From: an uncultured Prevotellaceae bacterium
GTDB taxonomy: Bacteria; Bacteroidota; Bacteroidia; Bacteroidales; Bacteroidaceae
Assembly (NCBI GenBank): GCA_900315455.1
Contig: OMZE01000001.1
Coordinates: 1-64,000, forward strand
DNA length: 64,000 bases
Direction of reading: 5' to 3'
A program made the position numbers and the translations under genes. Each line of letters opens with the position of its first letter. The first letter of the stretch is position 1. This document shows, piece after piece, positions 52,494 through 61,304 of the stretch. Below the pieces are notes generated by a model that worked only from the letters and a program-made list of their open reading frames with translations, did no database searches and was not told where the DNA came from.

Positions 52494-53108
52494 ATGGTAA
52501 TCAAGAATTTAGAAAACAAGATCAAGCTCGTGCTGATATTGTGCAGCCTCTTTCTCGTCGGCTGTGTGGTCATCTCTCTCGGCAGCATCTGGGCCGCCAA
52601 GGGGATGGTCAATGATGCGCAGAAGAAAGTGTACGTGCTCGACGGCAACGTGCCTATTCTCGTCAACCGTAGCACGATGGAGGAGACCCTTGACGTGGAA
52701 GCAAAGAGCCATGTCGAGATGTTCCACCACTATTTCTTCACCCTTGCCCCAGATGACAAGTACATCAAGTACACGATGGAGAAGGCCATGTATCTCATCG
52801 ACGAGACCGGCCTTGCGCAGTACAATGCCCTGAAGGAAAAGGGCTTTTATGGCAACATCATGGGAACGAGTGCTGTCTTCAGCATTTTCTGTGACAGCAT
52901 CCGCTTCAGCAAGGAGAATATGTCGTTCACCTACTATGGCCGTCAGCGCATTGAGCGCAGGACATCCGTGCTGATGCGTGAGTTGGTGACCGAGGGCTTC
53001 CTCAAACGGGTGCCCAGGACGGAGAACAACCCCCATGGCCTGCTTATCGTCAATTGGCGCACCATCCTCAACAAGGACATGGAGCAGCATACGAAGTCAA
53101 ACTACTAA
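52494..53108 (+). CDS. traK: TraK conjugation protein (VirB8-like)
   Basis: A 204-residue protein with one N-terminal membrane helix (about 12-35) and a periplasmic domain containing HVEMFHHYFFTLAPDD and a C-terminal HGLLIVNWRTI strand, as in Bacteroidetes TraK. It links inner- and outer-membrane parts of the secretion system. Confidence 0.92.
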   Translation: MVIKNLENKIKLVLILCSLFLVGCVVISLGSIWAAKGMVNDAQKKVYVLDGNVPILVNRSTMEETLDVEAKSHVEMFHHYFFTLAPDDKYIKYTMEKAMYLIDETGLAQYNALKEKGFYGNIMGTSAVFSIFCDSIRFSKENMSFTYYGRQRIERRTSVLMRELVTEGFLKRVPRTENNPHGLLIVNWRTILNKDMEQHTKSNY

Positions 53109-53118
53109 TTCATCAGTT

Positions 53119-53520
53119 ATGGGATTCAAGAAGATATTGTTCGGGGAGAAAGTTCCTGATAAGGACGACCCGAAGTACAAGGAACGTTATGAGAAGGATG
53201 TGGCAGCAGGCAAGAGTTTTGCCCAAGCCTTACGGCTCGACCGTGCGGCGGCCTGTGTGCAGCGTTTCGCGTCAAGGCACACCAAGCTTTTCCTCGCCCT
53301 CGTTTTCTCCTTCGTACTGTTCAGCGTCGGTCTCAGCCTGTACCGCATGAAACAGGCGGTCACCTATAGGCCACGCCCCTCCAGTGCCGTGGAGCGGCAG
53401 GAGCAGGAACTGCATTTCAAACGCCACCATGCCCCGGAGGGGGTGGCACAGCCGACATCCGTCAACGAAAGTAACCAACCACATTCAATGAAAGAATATG
53501 AAGCATTTAGACCAGATTAA
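53119..53520 (+). CDS. TraL-position single-helix conjugation protein
   Basis: A 133-residue protein: an acidic/basic N-terminal cytoplasmic part, one membrane helix (about 54-75, FLALVFSFVLFSVGLSLY) and a basic, Pro-rich tail. Its place between TraK and TraM is that of TraL. It overlaps traM by 23 bases. Confidence 0.75.
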   Translation: MGFKKILFGEKVPDKDDPKYKERYEKDVAAGKSFAQALRLDRAAACVQRFASRHTKLFLALVFSFVLFSVGLSLYRMKQAVTYRPRPSSAVERQEQELHFKRHHAPEGVAQPTSVNESNQPHSMKEYEAFRPD

Positions 53521-54733
53521 CTTCAGGCAGCCCAAGTACATGCTCCCTGCCATCTTGTATGTACCCATCCTGTTTCTGGGCTTCTTCGTCATCCGTCTTT
53601 TCGGAACTGAAAAGGCTGACGTTGACAAGTCGAAGTTGGAGACCACCGAGTTCTTCAACGACAAGTTGCCGGATGCCAACATCAAGGGCGACGGCATAGG
53701 TGACAAGTACACCAACATGCTCAATGACTTCGGTAAGATCAAGGATGAGTCAGCTGTGGAGAATATCGAGCGTGGCGGCGAGGACACCAAAGAAGAATAC
53801 ACCTCGCAGTACAGTGATGCCGAGGTGGCCGCCATGGAGCCGGGTAGCAAACAGGCTCAGGAATCGATGGAAAAACTGCGGCAGTTGCAGGAGCAGATAC
53901 GCCAACAGCAAGCCCAGGAAGACAATATCACCAACGACCGCACTGGAGGCAACACCTCCGAGGAAGAGGAGACGCTGGAGAATCTTCGCAAGGCTTTGGA
54001 TGAAGCCCGTCAGCAAGGGCAGCGCCAGACATCAGGCGTACCGACTGCCACGGAAAAAACAACCCCTGACGCATCATCCGCTGTGAGTCAAAAAGTAGAT
54101 GAGAGCACATCGGAAATCTCCGTCAACGAGAATGCCGTCACAGAGATTCCTGAGGAAGCCGAACCCGAGCAGGTGGTCAAGACCCAGGTTGAGACCTCCG
54201 AATATTTCAACACCATCACCACCAATGAGCCTGAGCACAAGTTGATCAAGGCCATTGTCGATGAGGAAATCAAGGCGGTGGATGGCAGCCGTGTCCGTCT
54301 CCGGCTTCTCGATGACATCGACATCGGCGAGCGAACCATTGTAAAGGGCAGCTATCTCTACTGCACATTGAGCGGCTTCAGTCAGCAACGTATCAAGGGA
54401 ACAGTGAAGAGTGTCCTTGTCGATGATGAGTTGGTCAAGGTCAATCTGAGCATTTACGACACCGATGGCTTGGAGGGACTTTATGTGCCGAGGAGCAGTT
54501 TCCGTGAGACATCCAAAGACGTGGCCAGTGGTGCCATGAGCCAGAGTATGACCATCAATGACGGCTCCACCAACTCCTCCATGGGACGTTGGGGTATGCA
54601 AGCCCTACAGAACGCCTACCAGAAGACCGCCAATGCCATCTCCAAGAGCATCCGCAAAAATAAGGTGAAAATCAAGTATGGCACACAGGTGTATTTGATT
54701 AACTCCAGGGAAAAGAAAAACCAAAAGAATTGA
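53498..54733 (+). CDS. traM: TraM conjugation protein (VirB10-like)
   Basis: A 411-residue protein with an N-terminal membrane helix (about 15-35), a long polar and Gln/Glu-rich linker (70-225, with KLRQLQEQIRQQQAQEDN) and a C-terminal beta domain (LIKAIVDEEIKAVDGSRVRL, GTVKSVLVDDELVKVNL). This is the TraM design, a VirB10-type bridge between both membranes. Confidence 0.92.
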   Translation: MKHLDQINFRQPKYMLPAILYVPILFLGFFVIRLFGTEKADVDKSKLETTEFFNDKLPDANIKGDGIGDKYTNMLNDFGKIKDESAVENIERGGEDTKEEYTSQYSDAEVAAMEPGSKQAQESMEKLRQLQEQIRQQQAQEDNITNDRTGGNTSEEEETLENLRKALDEARQQGQRQTSGVPTATEKTTPDASSAVSQKVDESTSEISVNENAVTEIPEEAEPEQVVKTQVETSEYFNTITTNEPEHKLIKAIVDEEIKAVDGSRVRLRLLDDIDIGERTIVKGSYLYCTLSGFSQQRIKGTVKSVLVDDELVKVNLSIYDTDGLEGLYVPRSSFRETSKDVASGAMSQSMTINDGSTNSSMGRWGMQALQNAYQKTANAISKSIRKNKVKIKYGTQVYLINSREKKNQKN

Positions 54734-54739
54734 AGTGAT

Positions 54740-55093
54740 ATGAATCGAAGTGGAGTATTAACGACAAAGGAAGAGAGAGAGGAGTTTGTGGGTCAGAACT
54801 ACCATACTCCCCAAGAAGAATGTGTTGTCATTGCAATATTGGACAGTCGTAATTGGTATAACCGGGGAAGCGTCTATGCCTTGGTATGCAATTTCACAAC
54901 TGATAAAGGCCAGAAGTTGGCACTTTTTGCTTTTAGAAGAAGATTGCCTAATCCTGAGATTTACGCTCCCCAGAAAGGAGACATAGACTTTGCCCATGAT
55001 GTACAGGAAGGGAGCTGGTGGAAATGTACCATCAAGGCCACCAAATCTAAAAGATTCAAATGGTATTCAGCTGAACTCATAGAACAAAAATAG
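54740..55093 (+). CDS. AT-rich small protein inserted between traM and traN
   Basis: A 117-residue soluble protein with no signal peptide. It looks like a small beta-barrel (VVIAILDSRNWYNRGSVYALV, WWKCTIKATKSKRFKWYSA), possibly nucleic-acid binding. Its base composition is clearly more AT-rich than the tra genes around it, which are normally contiguous. It has no usual place in the tra order and may be a later insertion. Family unknown. Confidence 0.7.
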   Translation: MNRSGVLTTKEEREEFVGQNYHTPQEECVVIAILDSRNWYNRGSVYALVCNFTTDKGQKLALFAFRRRLPNPEIYAPQKGDIDFAHDVQEGSWWKCTIKATKSKRFKWYSAELIEQK

Positions 55094-55099
55094 AATCAC

Positions 55100-55951
55100 A
55101 TGAAAGCTATAAAGAAACTAACAGCAGTGCTATTGATTGGTATTGTTACGATGCCTGTCATGGCACAGAAAACGATGGATGATATGCAGTATCTCACCAT
55201 CAACGAGAATGTCACCACTGTCATCACGGCCAGTGAGCCTGTCCGCTTCGTTGACATCAGCACCGCCAAGGTTGTGGGTGACCAGCCCATCAATAACACC
55301 ATCCGATTGAAACCTAAAGAGGGCATGGAGGTGAACCATGATGGGGACGTGCTTGCTGTCGTCACAGTTGTCACGGAGCGTTACCGTACCCAGTATGCCC
55401 TCATCTATACCTCCCGTATGAATGAGGCCGTGACAGAGAAGACCATTGCCCTCGATGAGCGGGTTCCTTATCATAACCCAGCTGTCAGCATGTCCACTGA
55501 GGACATGACACGTTATGCCCGGCAGATATGGTCATCCCCGGCCCGCTTCCGCAATGTCTCCACAAAGATGCACCGCATGACGATGCGCCTGAACAACATC
55601 TACAGTGTAGGTGAGTATTTCTTCATCGACTTCTCAGTGGATAACCGCACGGACATCCGTTTTGACATCGACCAGTTGCGTGTCAAGCTCAGCGACAAGA
55701 AAACCTCTAAGGCAACCACGGCGCAGACCCTTGAACTGACCCCGGAACTTGTCCTTGACCCCACGCAGTCGTTCCGCTATGGCTACCGCAATGTCATCGT
55801 CCTGAAGAAGATGACCTTCCCCAATGACAAGATCCTGACCATCGAGCTGAGTGAGCGGCAAATCAGTGGTCGCACCATCTACCTCAATGTCGAGTATGAG
55901 GACGTTCTGAGTGCCGACTCGTTCAACAAGGCCATACTGATGGAGCAATAA
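55100..55951 (+). CDS. traN: TraN conjugation protein (DUF4138, VirB9-like)
   Basis: A 283-residue protein with a signal peptide (1-22). LTINENVTTVITASEPVRFVD and a C-terminal FFIDFSVDNRTDIRFDIDQLR segment are typical for DUF4138/TraN. It forms the periplasmic/outer-membrane ring with TraM and TraO. Confidence 0.92.
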   Translation: MKAIKKLTAVLLIGIVTMPVMAQKTMDDMQYLTINENVTTVITASEPVRFVDISTAKVVGDQPINNTIRLKPKEGMEVNHDGDVLAVVTVVTERYRTQYALIYTSRMNEAVTEKTIALDERVPYHNPAVSMSTEDMTRYARQIWSSPARFRNVSTKMHRMTMRLNNIYSVGEYFFIDFSVDNRTDIRFDIDQLRVKLSDKKTSKATTAQTLELTPELVLDPTQSFRYGYRNVIVLKKMTFPNDKILTIELSERQISGRTIYLNVEYEDVLSADSFNKAILMEQ

Positions 55952-55964
55952 AAACCGAAGGACT

Positions 55965-56489
55965 ATGAAGAAGAGAAGAATGTCAACGATGCTGCTTGTC
56001 TCTGCCATGCTGATGCTGGCAGTGACGGGCAAGGCGCAGAGCCACGGCAACCGACTCTCATTGGGCGTGGGTGCGCTCTATGAGAAAGGCTTTGACGCCA
56101 CCATTGCCGTGGAGCATGAGACCAATAACCACAATGCCTGGGAGTATTTCGCCAACGGCTATGTCAAATGGTCGGAGGATGAGACCGCCGGTCATGTCAC
56201 CAAAGATTCTTTCTGGAATAATTACCGCACATGGGGATTGGGCATTGCCTACAAACCTTGTGTGGTACGCTCCAGAAACCAATATGGCTGTCTGCGCATT
56301 GGTGCCAGTGGCGGCAGCGACACCCATGAGTTTGTCGGATGGACGAATGTGGGCTATGAGCACAACTATGTCCTGCGTCATGGTTGTCAGCTGTATTGGC
56401 AGGTCAAGACCGATGTCTGCATCAACGGGCGGGATTTATTCCGCACCGGCTTGGTGTTGGGCATCAAATTCCCAACAGGAGCACGTTAA
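55965..56489 (+). CDS. traO: TraO outer-membrane conjugation protein
   Basis: A 174-residue protein with a signal peptide (1-24) and a row of amphipathic strands: LSLGVGALYEKGFDATIAVE, WGLGIAYKPCV, LRIGASGGSDTHEF and a terminal TGLVLGIKFPTGAR. This is the TraO beta-barrel family. Confidence 0.88.
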   Translation: MKKRRMSTMLLVSAMLMLAVTGKAQSHGNRLSLGVGALYEKGFDATIAVEHETNNHNAWEYFANGYVKWSEDETAGHVTKDSFWNNYRTWGLGIAYKPCVVRSRNQYGCLRIGASGGSDTHEFVGWTNVGYEHNYVLRHGCQLYWQVKTDVCINGRDLFRTGLVLGIKFPTGAR

Positions 56490-56501
56490 AAACTAAAGAA
56501 T

Positions 56502-57173
56502 ATGAAAGCAAGAATCACCAATTATCTGTTTTGCGCCTTGGCTGCATCGTTGCTCATCACCTCTTGTGACGAGCATGAGATGGAAGACCTCTCATGGCAT
56601 TCCTGGCAGCCGGGTATGGTCTATTGCGCCAATGGCGAAGTGACCGATTTTGACAAGTGTATGGCTGATGGCAATACCCCTGAGGCCGTCATCTTCTACA
56701 TCGATGACACTGATGAGATTCCGGGCAAGGCTTATGCAGTCAGTCTGCGTGATAACTGGCCGGAAGCCTTCAGCGACCCTGACACCATCTATGTGGCACA
56801 AGGAACGTCTGCAGACATCACGGCATACGACGGTGAGGAGAACACCACAGCCTTGCGCTATGGAAAGGTTGAATCGCCGATGGCAACTGTTTTGGGCGAC
56901 AAGTATTTCATCCCTTCTGTTGGAGAGATGTTCAAGCTCTATATGGCCAGGCATCTTGTCAACTTCACCATTCAGCAGTGTGGGGGCGACATTCTCCCCA
57001 TCGATGCGGAGGGTTGTTGGTACTGGACGAGTACCGAATGTGAGGGTGCCAAGGCAGACAGGGCATGGCGTTTCAGCCTTTACTCTGGACGCTTCGAGAG
57101 TACCGACAAGCACACTCCGCTGCCTGTCCGTCCCATCATGATGATACGTTTGAACAGAGGCGAGCAGCAATAA
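56502..57173 (+). CDS. Lipoprotein with DUF1566/Lcl-like C-terminal domain
   Basis: A 223-residue protein with a lipoprotein signal: LLITSC, the lipidated Cys being residue 22. The C-terminal 80 residues, with CWYWTSTECEGAKADRAW and GRFESTDKHTPLPVRPIM, match the Lcl/DUF1566 carbohydrate- or surface-binding domain. Its place between traO and the coupling-protein gene suggests a surface-exposed factor for mating-pair contact. Confidence 0.8.
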   Translation: MKARITNYLFCALAASLLITSCDEHEMEDLSWHSWQPGMVYCANGEVTDFDKCMADGNTPEAVIFYIDDTDEIPGKAYAVSLRDNWPEAFSDPDTIYVAQGTSADITAYDGEENTTALRYGKVESPMATVLGDKYFIPSVGEMFKLYMARHLVNFTIQQCGGDILPIDAEGCWYWTSTECEGAKADRAWRFSLYSGRFESTDKHTPLPVRPIMMIRLNRGEQQ

Positions 57174-57179
57174 ACGGCC

Positions 57180-59366
57180 ATGGAAGAGAGCAAAGACCTA
57201 CAGACGTTGTACAAGGTATTCCGCACCATCATCTATGTGGCTTTGGTTGTGGAGTTCTTTGAGTATGCCATCACCCCAGGAATGCTGAATTTCTGGGGGG
57301 GGGTCCTCACCAACATCCATGAACGGCTCAAACAGTTGGATGTATATCAGGACGGCCACATGCTCCGCAGCAAGATCATGACCTTCTTGATGATTTGCGT
57401 CACCTGCATGGGTACGCGCAACAAGAAGAATCTGGAGTTCAATGCCAAGCGGATGGTCGTATATCCCATTACTTTTGGTGTCATCCTGATGTTCTTCTCC
57501 GTCTGGGTCTTCAACCGCCACTGGCATCCCACGTTCTTCACCCTCCACAGCAGCACATGGATTTACTTCCTGATGTCTGTTGTCGGCACCATCCTCTGCC
57601 ATATCGCCCTCGACAATATCTCCAAGCACATGAAGGACGGCCTGATGAAAGACCGCTTCAACTTCGAGAACGAGAGCTTCGAGCAGATGGAGGAAAAGGT
57701 GGAGAACAAGTACAGCGTCAACATCCCCATGCGCTACTATTACAAGGGCAAATTCCGCAAGGGTTGGGTCAATGTCATCAACCCTTTCCGTGGAACGTGG
57801 GTTGTCGGCACTCCTGGCTCTGGTAAGACTTTTTCCATCATCGAGCCGTTTATCCGTCAGCACAGTGCCAAGGGCTTTGCTATGGTAGTTTATGACTACA
57901 AGTTCCCGACCCTTGCCCAGAAGCTCTACTATCACTACCGCATCAACAAGAAGGCCGGAAAGACGCCTAAGAACTGTCAGTTTAACATCATCAACTTCGT
58001 GAATGTAGAGTACAGCCGCCGTGTCAATCCCATACAGTTGAAATACATCGGCAACCTCGCTGCCGCCAGCGAGACTGCCGAGACCCTGTTGGAATCCTTG
58101 CAGAAAGGCAAGAAGGAGGGCGGTGGTGGCAGTGACCAGTTCTTCCAGACCTCTGCCGTCAACTTTCTGGCGGCTTGTATCTACTTCTTTTGCAACTACG
58201 AGAAGAGACCCTATGATGAGGATGGCCATGAGCTGAGCTATGATAAGACCATCGACCCTGAGACAGGCATGATTAAGCCCACCGGCATTGTCCGTGATGC
58301 TACGGGAAATGTCACCCAGCCAGCCTATTGGCTGGGCAAGTACAGCGATATGCCCCACATCCTCTCGTTCCTCAATGAGAGTTACGAGACCATCTTTGAG
58401 GTGTTGATGACCGATACCGAGGTGGCTCCTTTGCTCGGGCCGTTTAAGACCGCTTTTGAGAACAAGGCCATGGAACAGTTGGAAGGTATGATTGGTACTT
58501 TGCGTGTCTTTACCTCGCGACTGGCCACCAAGGAATCCTATTGGATATTTCACAAGGATGGTGATGACTTCGACCTGAAGGTGTCCGACCCCAAGCATCC
58601 GAGTTATCTGCTGATAGCCAATGACCCTGAGATGGAGAGCATCATCGGAGCCTTGAATGCCTTGATTTTGAACCGTCTTGTGACCCGTGTCAACACTGGT
58701 CAGGGCAAGAATATCCCTGTCAGCATTATCGTCGATGAGTTGCCCACCTTGTACTTCCACAAGATAGACCGCTTGATTGGTACGGCACGAAGCAACAAGG
58801 TCAGTGTCGCTTTAGGCTTTCAGGAACTGCCGCAGTTGGAAGCTGACTATGGTAAAACGGGTATGCAGAAGATTATCACCACCGTCGGCAATGTAGTCAG
58901 CGGCTCTGCCCGTGCCAAGGAAACCCTTGAATGGCTCTCCAATGACATCTTCGGCAAGGTGGTGCAGTTGAAGAAGGGCGTGACGATTGACCGTGACCGC
59001 ACCTCTGTTAACCTCAATGAGAACATGGACAGCCTGGTGCCAGGCTCGAAGATTGCCGATATGGCCACTGGCTGGATATGCGGCCAGACCGCTCGTGACT
59101 TCGTGAAGACCAAGACCGGTAGGGGCGGGAGTATGGACATTCAGGAAGCCGAGGAGTTCCAGACCAGCAAGTTTTTCTGCAAGACTGATTTCAATATGGC
59201 AGAAATCTCCAAGGAGGAATCGGACTATGCTAATTATCCCATCCCTCAGTTCTATCATTTCGACTCGCCAGAGGTGCGTGAGCGCATCTTGTATTCCAAT
59301 TTCCTTCAAGTAAACCAGGACGTGAAGGATATGATAAAGGAGATACAGGAGTTTAACAAAAAGTGA
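57180..59366 (+). CDS. Type IV coupling protein (VirD4/TraG-MobC type)
   Basis: A 728-residue protein. Four N-terminal membrane helices within residues 1-150, then the ATPase with Walker A GTPGSGKT (210-217), YDYKFP, Walker B IIVDELP and a C-terminal GWICGQTARDF. This is the Bacteroidetes coupling protein that brings the relaxosome to the secretion channel. A run of nine G (57295-57303) lies in codons 39-42. No relaxase gene follows it within the window, although they are often neighbours. Confidence 0.92.
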   Translation: MEESKDLQTLYKVFRTIIYVALVVEFFEYAITPGMLNFWGGVLTNIHERLKQLDVYQDGHMLRSKIMTFLMICVTCMGTRNKKNLEFNAKRMVVYPITFGVILMFFSVWVFNRHWHPTFFTLHSSTWIYFLMSVVGTILCHIALDNISKHMKDGLMKDRFNFENESFEQMEEKVENKYSVNIPMRYYYKGKFRKGWVNVINPFRGTWVVGTPGSGKTFSIIEPFIRQHSAKGFAMVVYDYKFPTLAQKLYYHYRINKKAGKTPKNCQFNIINFVNVEYSRRVNPIQLKYIGNLAAASETAETLLESLQKGKKEGGGGSDQFFQTSAVNFLAACIYFFCNYEKRPYDEDGHELSYDKTIDPETGMIKPTGIVRDATGNVTQPAYWLGKYSDMPHILSFLNESYETIFEVLMTDTEVAPLLGPFKTAFENKAMEQLEGMIGTLRVFTSRLATKESYWIFHKDGDDFDLKVSDPKHPSYLLIANDPEMESIIGALNALILNRLVTRVNTGQGKNIPVSIIVDELPTLYFHKIDRLIGTARSNKVSVALGFQELPQLEADYGKTGMQKIITTVGNVVSGSARAKETLEWLSNDIFGKVVQLKKGVTIDRDRTSVNLNENMDSLVPGSKIADMATGWICGQTARDFVKTKTGRGGSMDIQEAEEFQTSKFFCKTDFNMAEISKEESDYANYPIPQFYHFDSPEVRERILYSNFLQVNQDVKDMIKEIQEFNKK

Positions 59367-59477
59367 ATTCTCCTATAACTGCTTCATTTATTTTTTTATC
59401 CAGATTGAATAGTTGGACAGACAGATAGTTTGTCCTTCCTTTTCGGCAAATAATTCATGAATAATCTATGGCTTTTC

Positions 59478-59508
59478 TTGGTAATTAAGCGAAAAACTTA
59501 TATTTTTG
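59478..59508 (+). promoter_or_regulatory. Promoter of the nuclease-like cargo gene
   Basis: TTG (59478-59480) - 20 bases - TATTTTTG (59501-59508) fits the Bacteroidetes promoter. It lies in the AT-rich gap after the coupling-protein gene and would give a leader of about 85 bases. Confidence 0.6.
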
Positions 59509-59598
59509 CACATGTTTGGTTTTATTAGGAATAATCAATAAAATGATTTATTTCATGTCTTAGTAATTTCTTTGAAACTAGTAAAAAATTAAACTATT

Positions 59599-60621
59599 AT
59601 GGGTAGATCAATATCACTGTTTGCAGATTATCATACTGGTGAGAATTCTGTCACCAACTATTGTGGCTTGATGCTTAAACTTGTCTATCAAGAGAGCCCT
59701 AAACTTTTAAATAAATTTCTAGATTACATTTTTGAAGGTGAAGCCGAAGTTCCTTTTGTTGGCCCAACATTTGAGCAGCAGAATGCTAAACAAATGAAAA
59801 GGAAACATAGCATTCCCGATTTGGAAATAAAACAAGATTCATTTCAAATATTAGTAGAAACGAAGTTAACAGACTGGTATCATAAAGATCAATTAGAAAA
59901 CCATATCGAAGGTTTTTCTGATAATATAGTCAACAAGATTTTGATTTTATTATGCAATTTTGATGATAAAAATTGTAATCAAAATCGCCAGGATTTTAAA
60001 ATAGCTGCGAAAAAGAAAAACATATCTGTCGTTGAAGTTACTTTCGAGGATTTTCTAAATGGGATGATAGAAGTCTGTAAAACACCTCAATTAGAGGAAT
60101 ATCTAATGGAATTCCAAGAGTATTTAGACAGACAAAAGCTTCTGCCCACTTGGAAATTCCGTTTGGATGTCGTTAATTGTGGACGCACGAGAGAAGAGAT
60201 TCTCGAAGCGAAAGTGTATATGTGTCCTAATAGTGGTGGTCAATATAGACATGAAAGAGCTAAATTCTTTGGAACGTATTGGGATAAAAAGGTTGAATAT
60301 TTATATATTATAGATGCTGTTGTTGTAGTTGACAGAAACTGTCAAAACTCAGAAATAAAATGGAAGAATTCGGAAGAAAGCGATTCCATATTTATTAATC
60401 GGGCTGTAAGTGCTATCAAAAAATATCGCCAAGATGAAATAAAACGAAATGGAATTCAAGTGTTCCTTTTGAGCAGCGAAAAACAAGTAAACTTTATAAA
60501 AGATTCAAAAGGAGGAATGTTTGGTTCAAAGAAATATTTTATTGTAAACGATGCTGTTGATATTGATAGATGTGTTTCTATTATTAATGAAAAGAAATGG
60601 TCAGATTTTGAAAACAAGTAA
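59599..60621 (+). CDS. PD-(D/E)XK nuclease-like cargo protein
   Basis: A 340-residue soluble protein. HSIPDLEIK with D74 and ILVETKL with E87-T-K89 form the PD-(D/E)XK core, followed by a basic/aromatic WYHKDQLENH helix. The C-terminal 140 residues are a separate mixed domain. Very AT-rich compared with the tra genes and equipped with its own promoter, so it is cargo. Likely a defence nuclease; substrate unknown. Confidence 0.75.
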   Translation: MGRSISLFADYHTGENSVTNYCGLMLKLVYQESPKLLNKFLDYIFEGEAEVPFVGPTFEQQNAKQMKRKHSIPDLEIKQDSFQILVETKLTDWYHKDQLENHIEGFSDNIVNKILILLCNFDDKNCNQNRQDFKIAAKKKNISVVEVTFEDFLNGMIEVCKTPQLEEYLMEFQEYLDRQKLLPTWKFRLDVVNCGRTREEILEAKVYMCPNSGGQYRHERAKFFGTYWDKKVEYLYIIDAVVVVDRNCQNSEIKWKNSEESDSIFINRAVSAIKKYRQDEIKRNGIQVFLLSSEKQVNFIKDSKGGMFGSKKYFIVNDAVDIDRCVSIINEKKWSDFENK

Positions 60622-60745
60622 AGAATAAAGGCTTTTCCCTTGACGAATTCCTAATGTGCTTCTTAACGAGCTTTTCAAGGGGCAAGTAACATTTTTTTAA
60701 ATCAGACTCCTAATTAATTGCCATTTGTTAAGTGCCTATTTGAGG

Positions 60746-61279
60746 CTATTCCAATGGGATTTCAAGGCTGGTTTTATAAAGGGTCCTACCTCTAAACTCT
60801 CTGTAGTCCACATCCGTCAATGTTAAGGTAAAGGATGGTGGCGAAAATCTTGCCATCACCTTTTTCAAATCTGACAGCCTAACATCAAATGAGCTTATCC
60901 TGCCAAGTGTAACGTGCAGCATAAAGTCGGAATGAATGATACAACCGACAGCTTTCATATCTTCACGGATGGCATCCGTCAAAGCATGAAAACTCTTCTG
61001 CACCTCGTTTGCTGACAGATGGATGATAAACATTCCTGAACTTGTGGAAAAAGCGTTCAATCGGTCAAAAGTAATTACTGGAGCCGGTGCATTTGCCAGA
61101 TGCTTCTCCAAAAGAGAACACATGTCGATACCCTTTGGCGTGTCATTGATAAACACCATCGTGATATGATAAAAGTCCTTCTGCCACCTGACTGGTATGC
61201 CAGCAAAATGACTCCTCAGCTCTTCAAACCAAGGGTCATCATACTTGATGGGTACTTTTATTTCAAGGTAGGTTTTCAT
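60746..61279 (-). CDS. 2H phosphoesterase / 2'-5' RNA ligase-like protein
   Basis: A 177-residue protein with two HxT motifs, H38-I-T40 (FYHITMVF) and H122-V-T124 (MLHVTLGR), the double-histidine signature of LigT/2H phosphoesterases. Such enzymes open cyclic phosphodiesters in RNA or cyclic nucleotides. It is convergent with the nuclease-like gene and follows the PGN_0703-like gene on the same strand, suggesting an RNA or nucleotide-signal based function. Confidence 0.88.
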   Translation of the reverse strand: MKTYLEIKVPIKYDDPWFEELRSHFAGIPVRWQKDFYHITMVFINDTPKGIDMCSLLEKHLANAPAPVITFDRLNAFSTSSGMFIIHLSANEVQKSFHALTDAIREDMKAVGCIIHSDFMLHVTLGRISSFDVRLSDLKKVMARFSPPSFTLTLTDVDYREFRGRTLYKTSLEIPLE

Positions 61280-61304
61280 TCAACGAAGCAACCGAATTTG
61301 ATTG

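Noticed and set aside
57198-58760. Long open frame (520 codons) on the minus strand
   Set aside because: It lies wholly opposite the coupling-protein gene, whose Walker motifs and membrane helices are clear; GC-rich genes often leave the opposite strand open.
60622-60745. Terminator between convergent genes
   Set aside because: CCCTTG and CAAGGG can pair, but the loop of more than 30 bases and missing T run make the call too weak.
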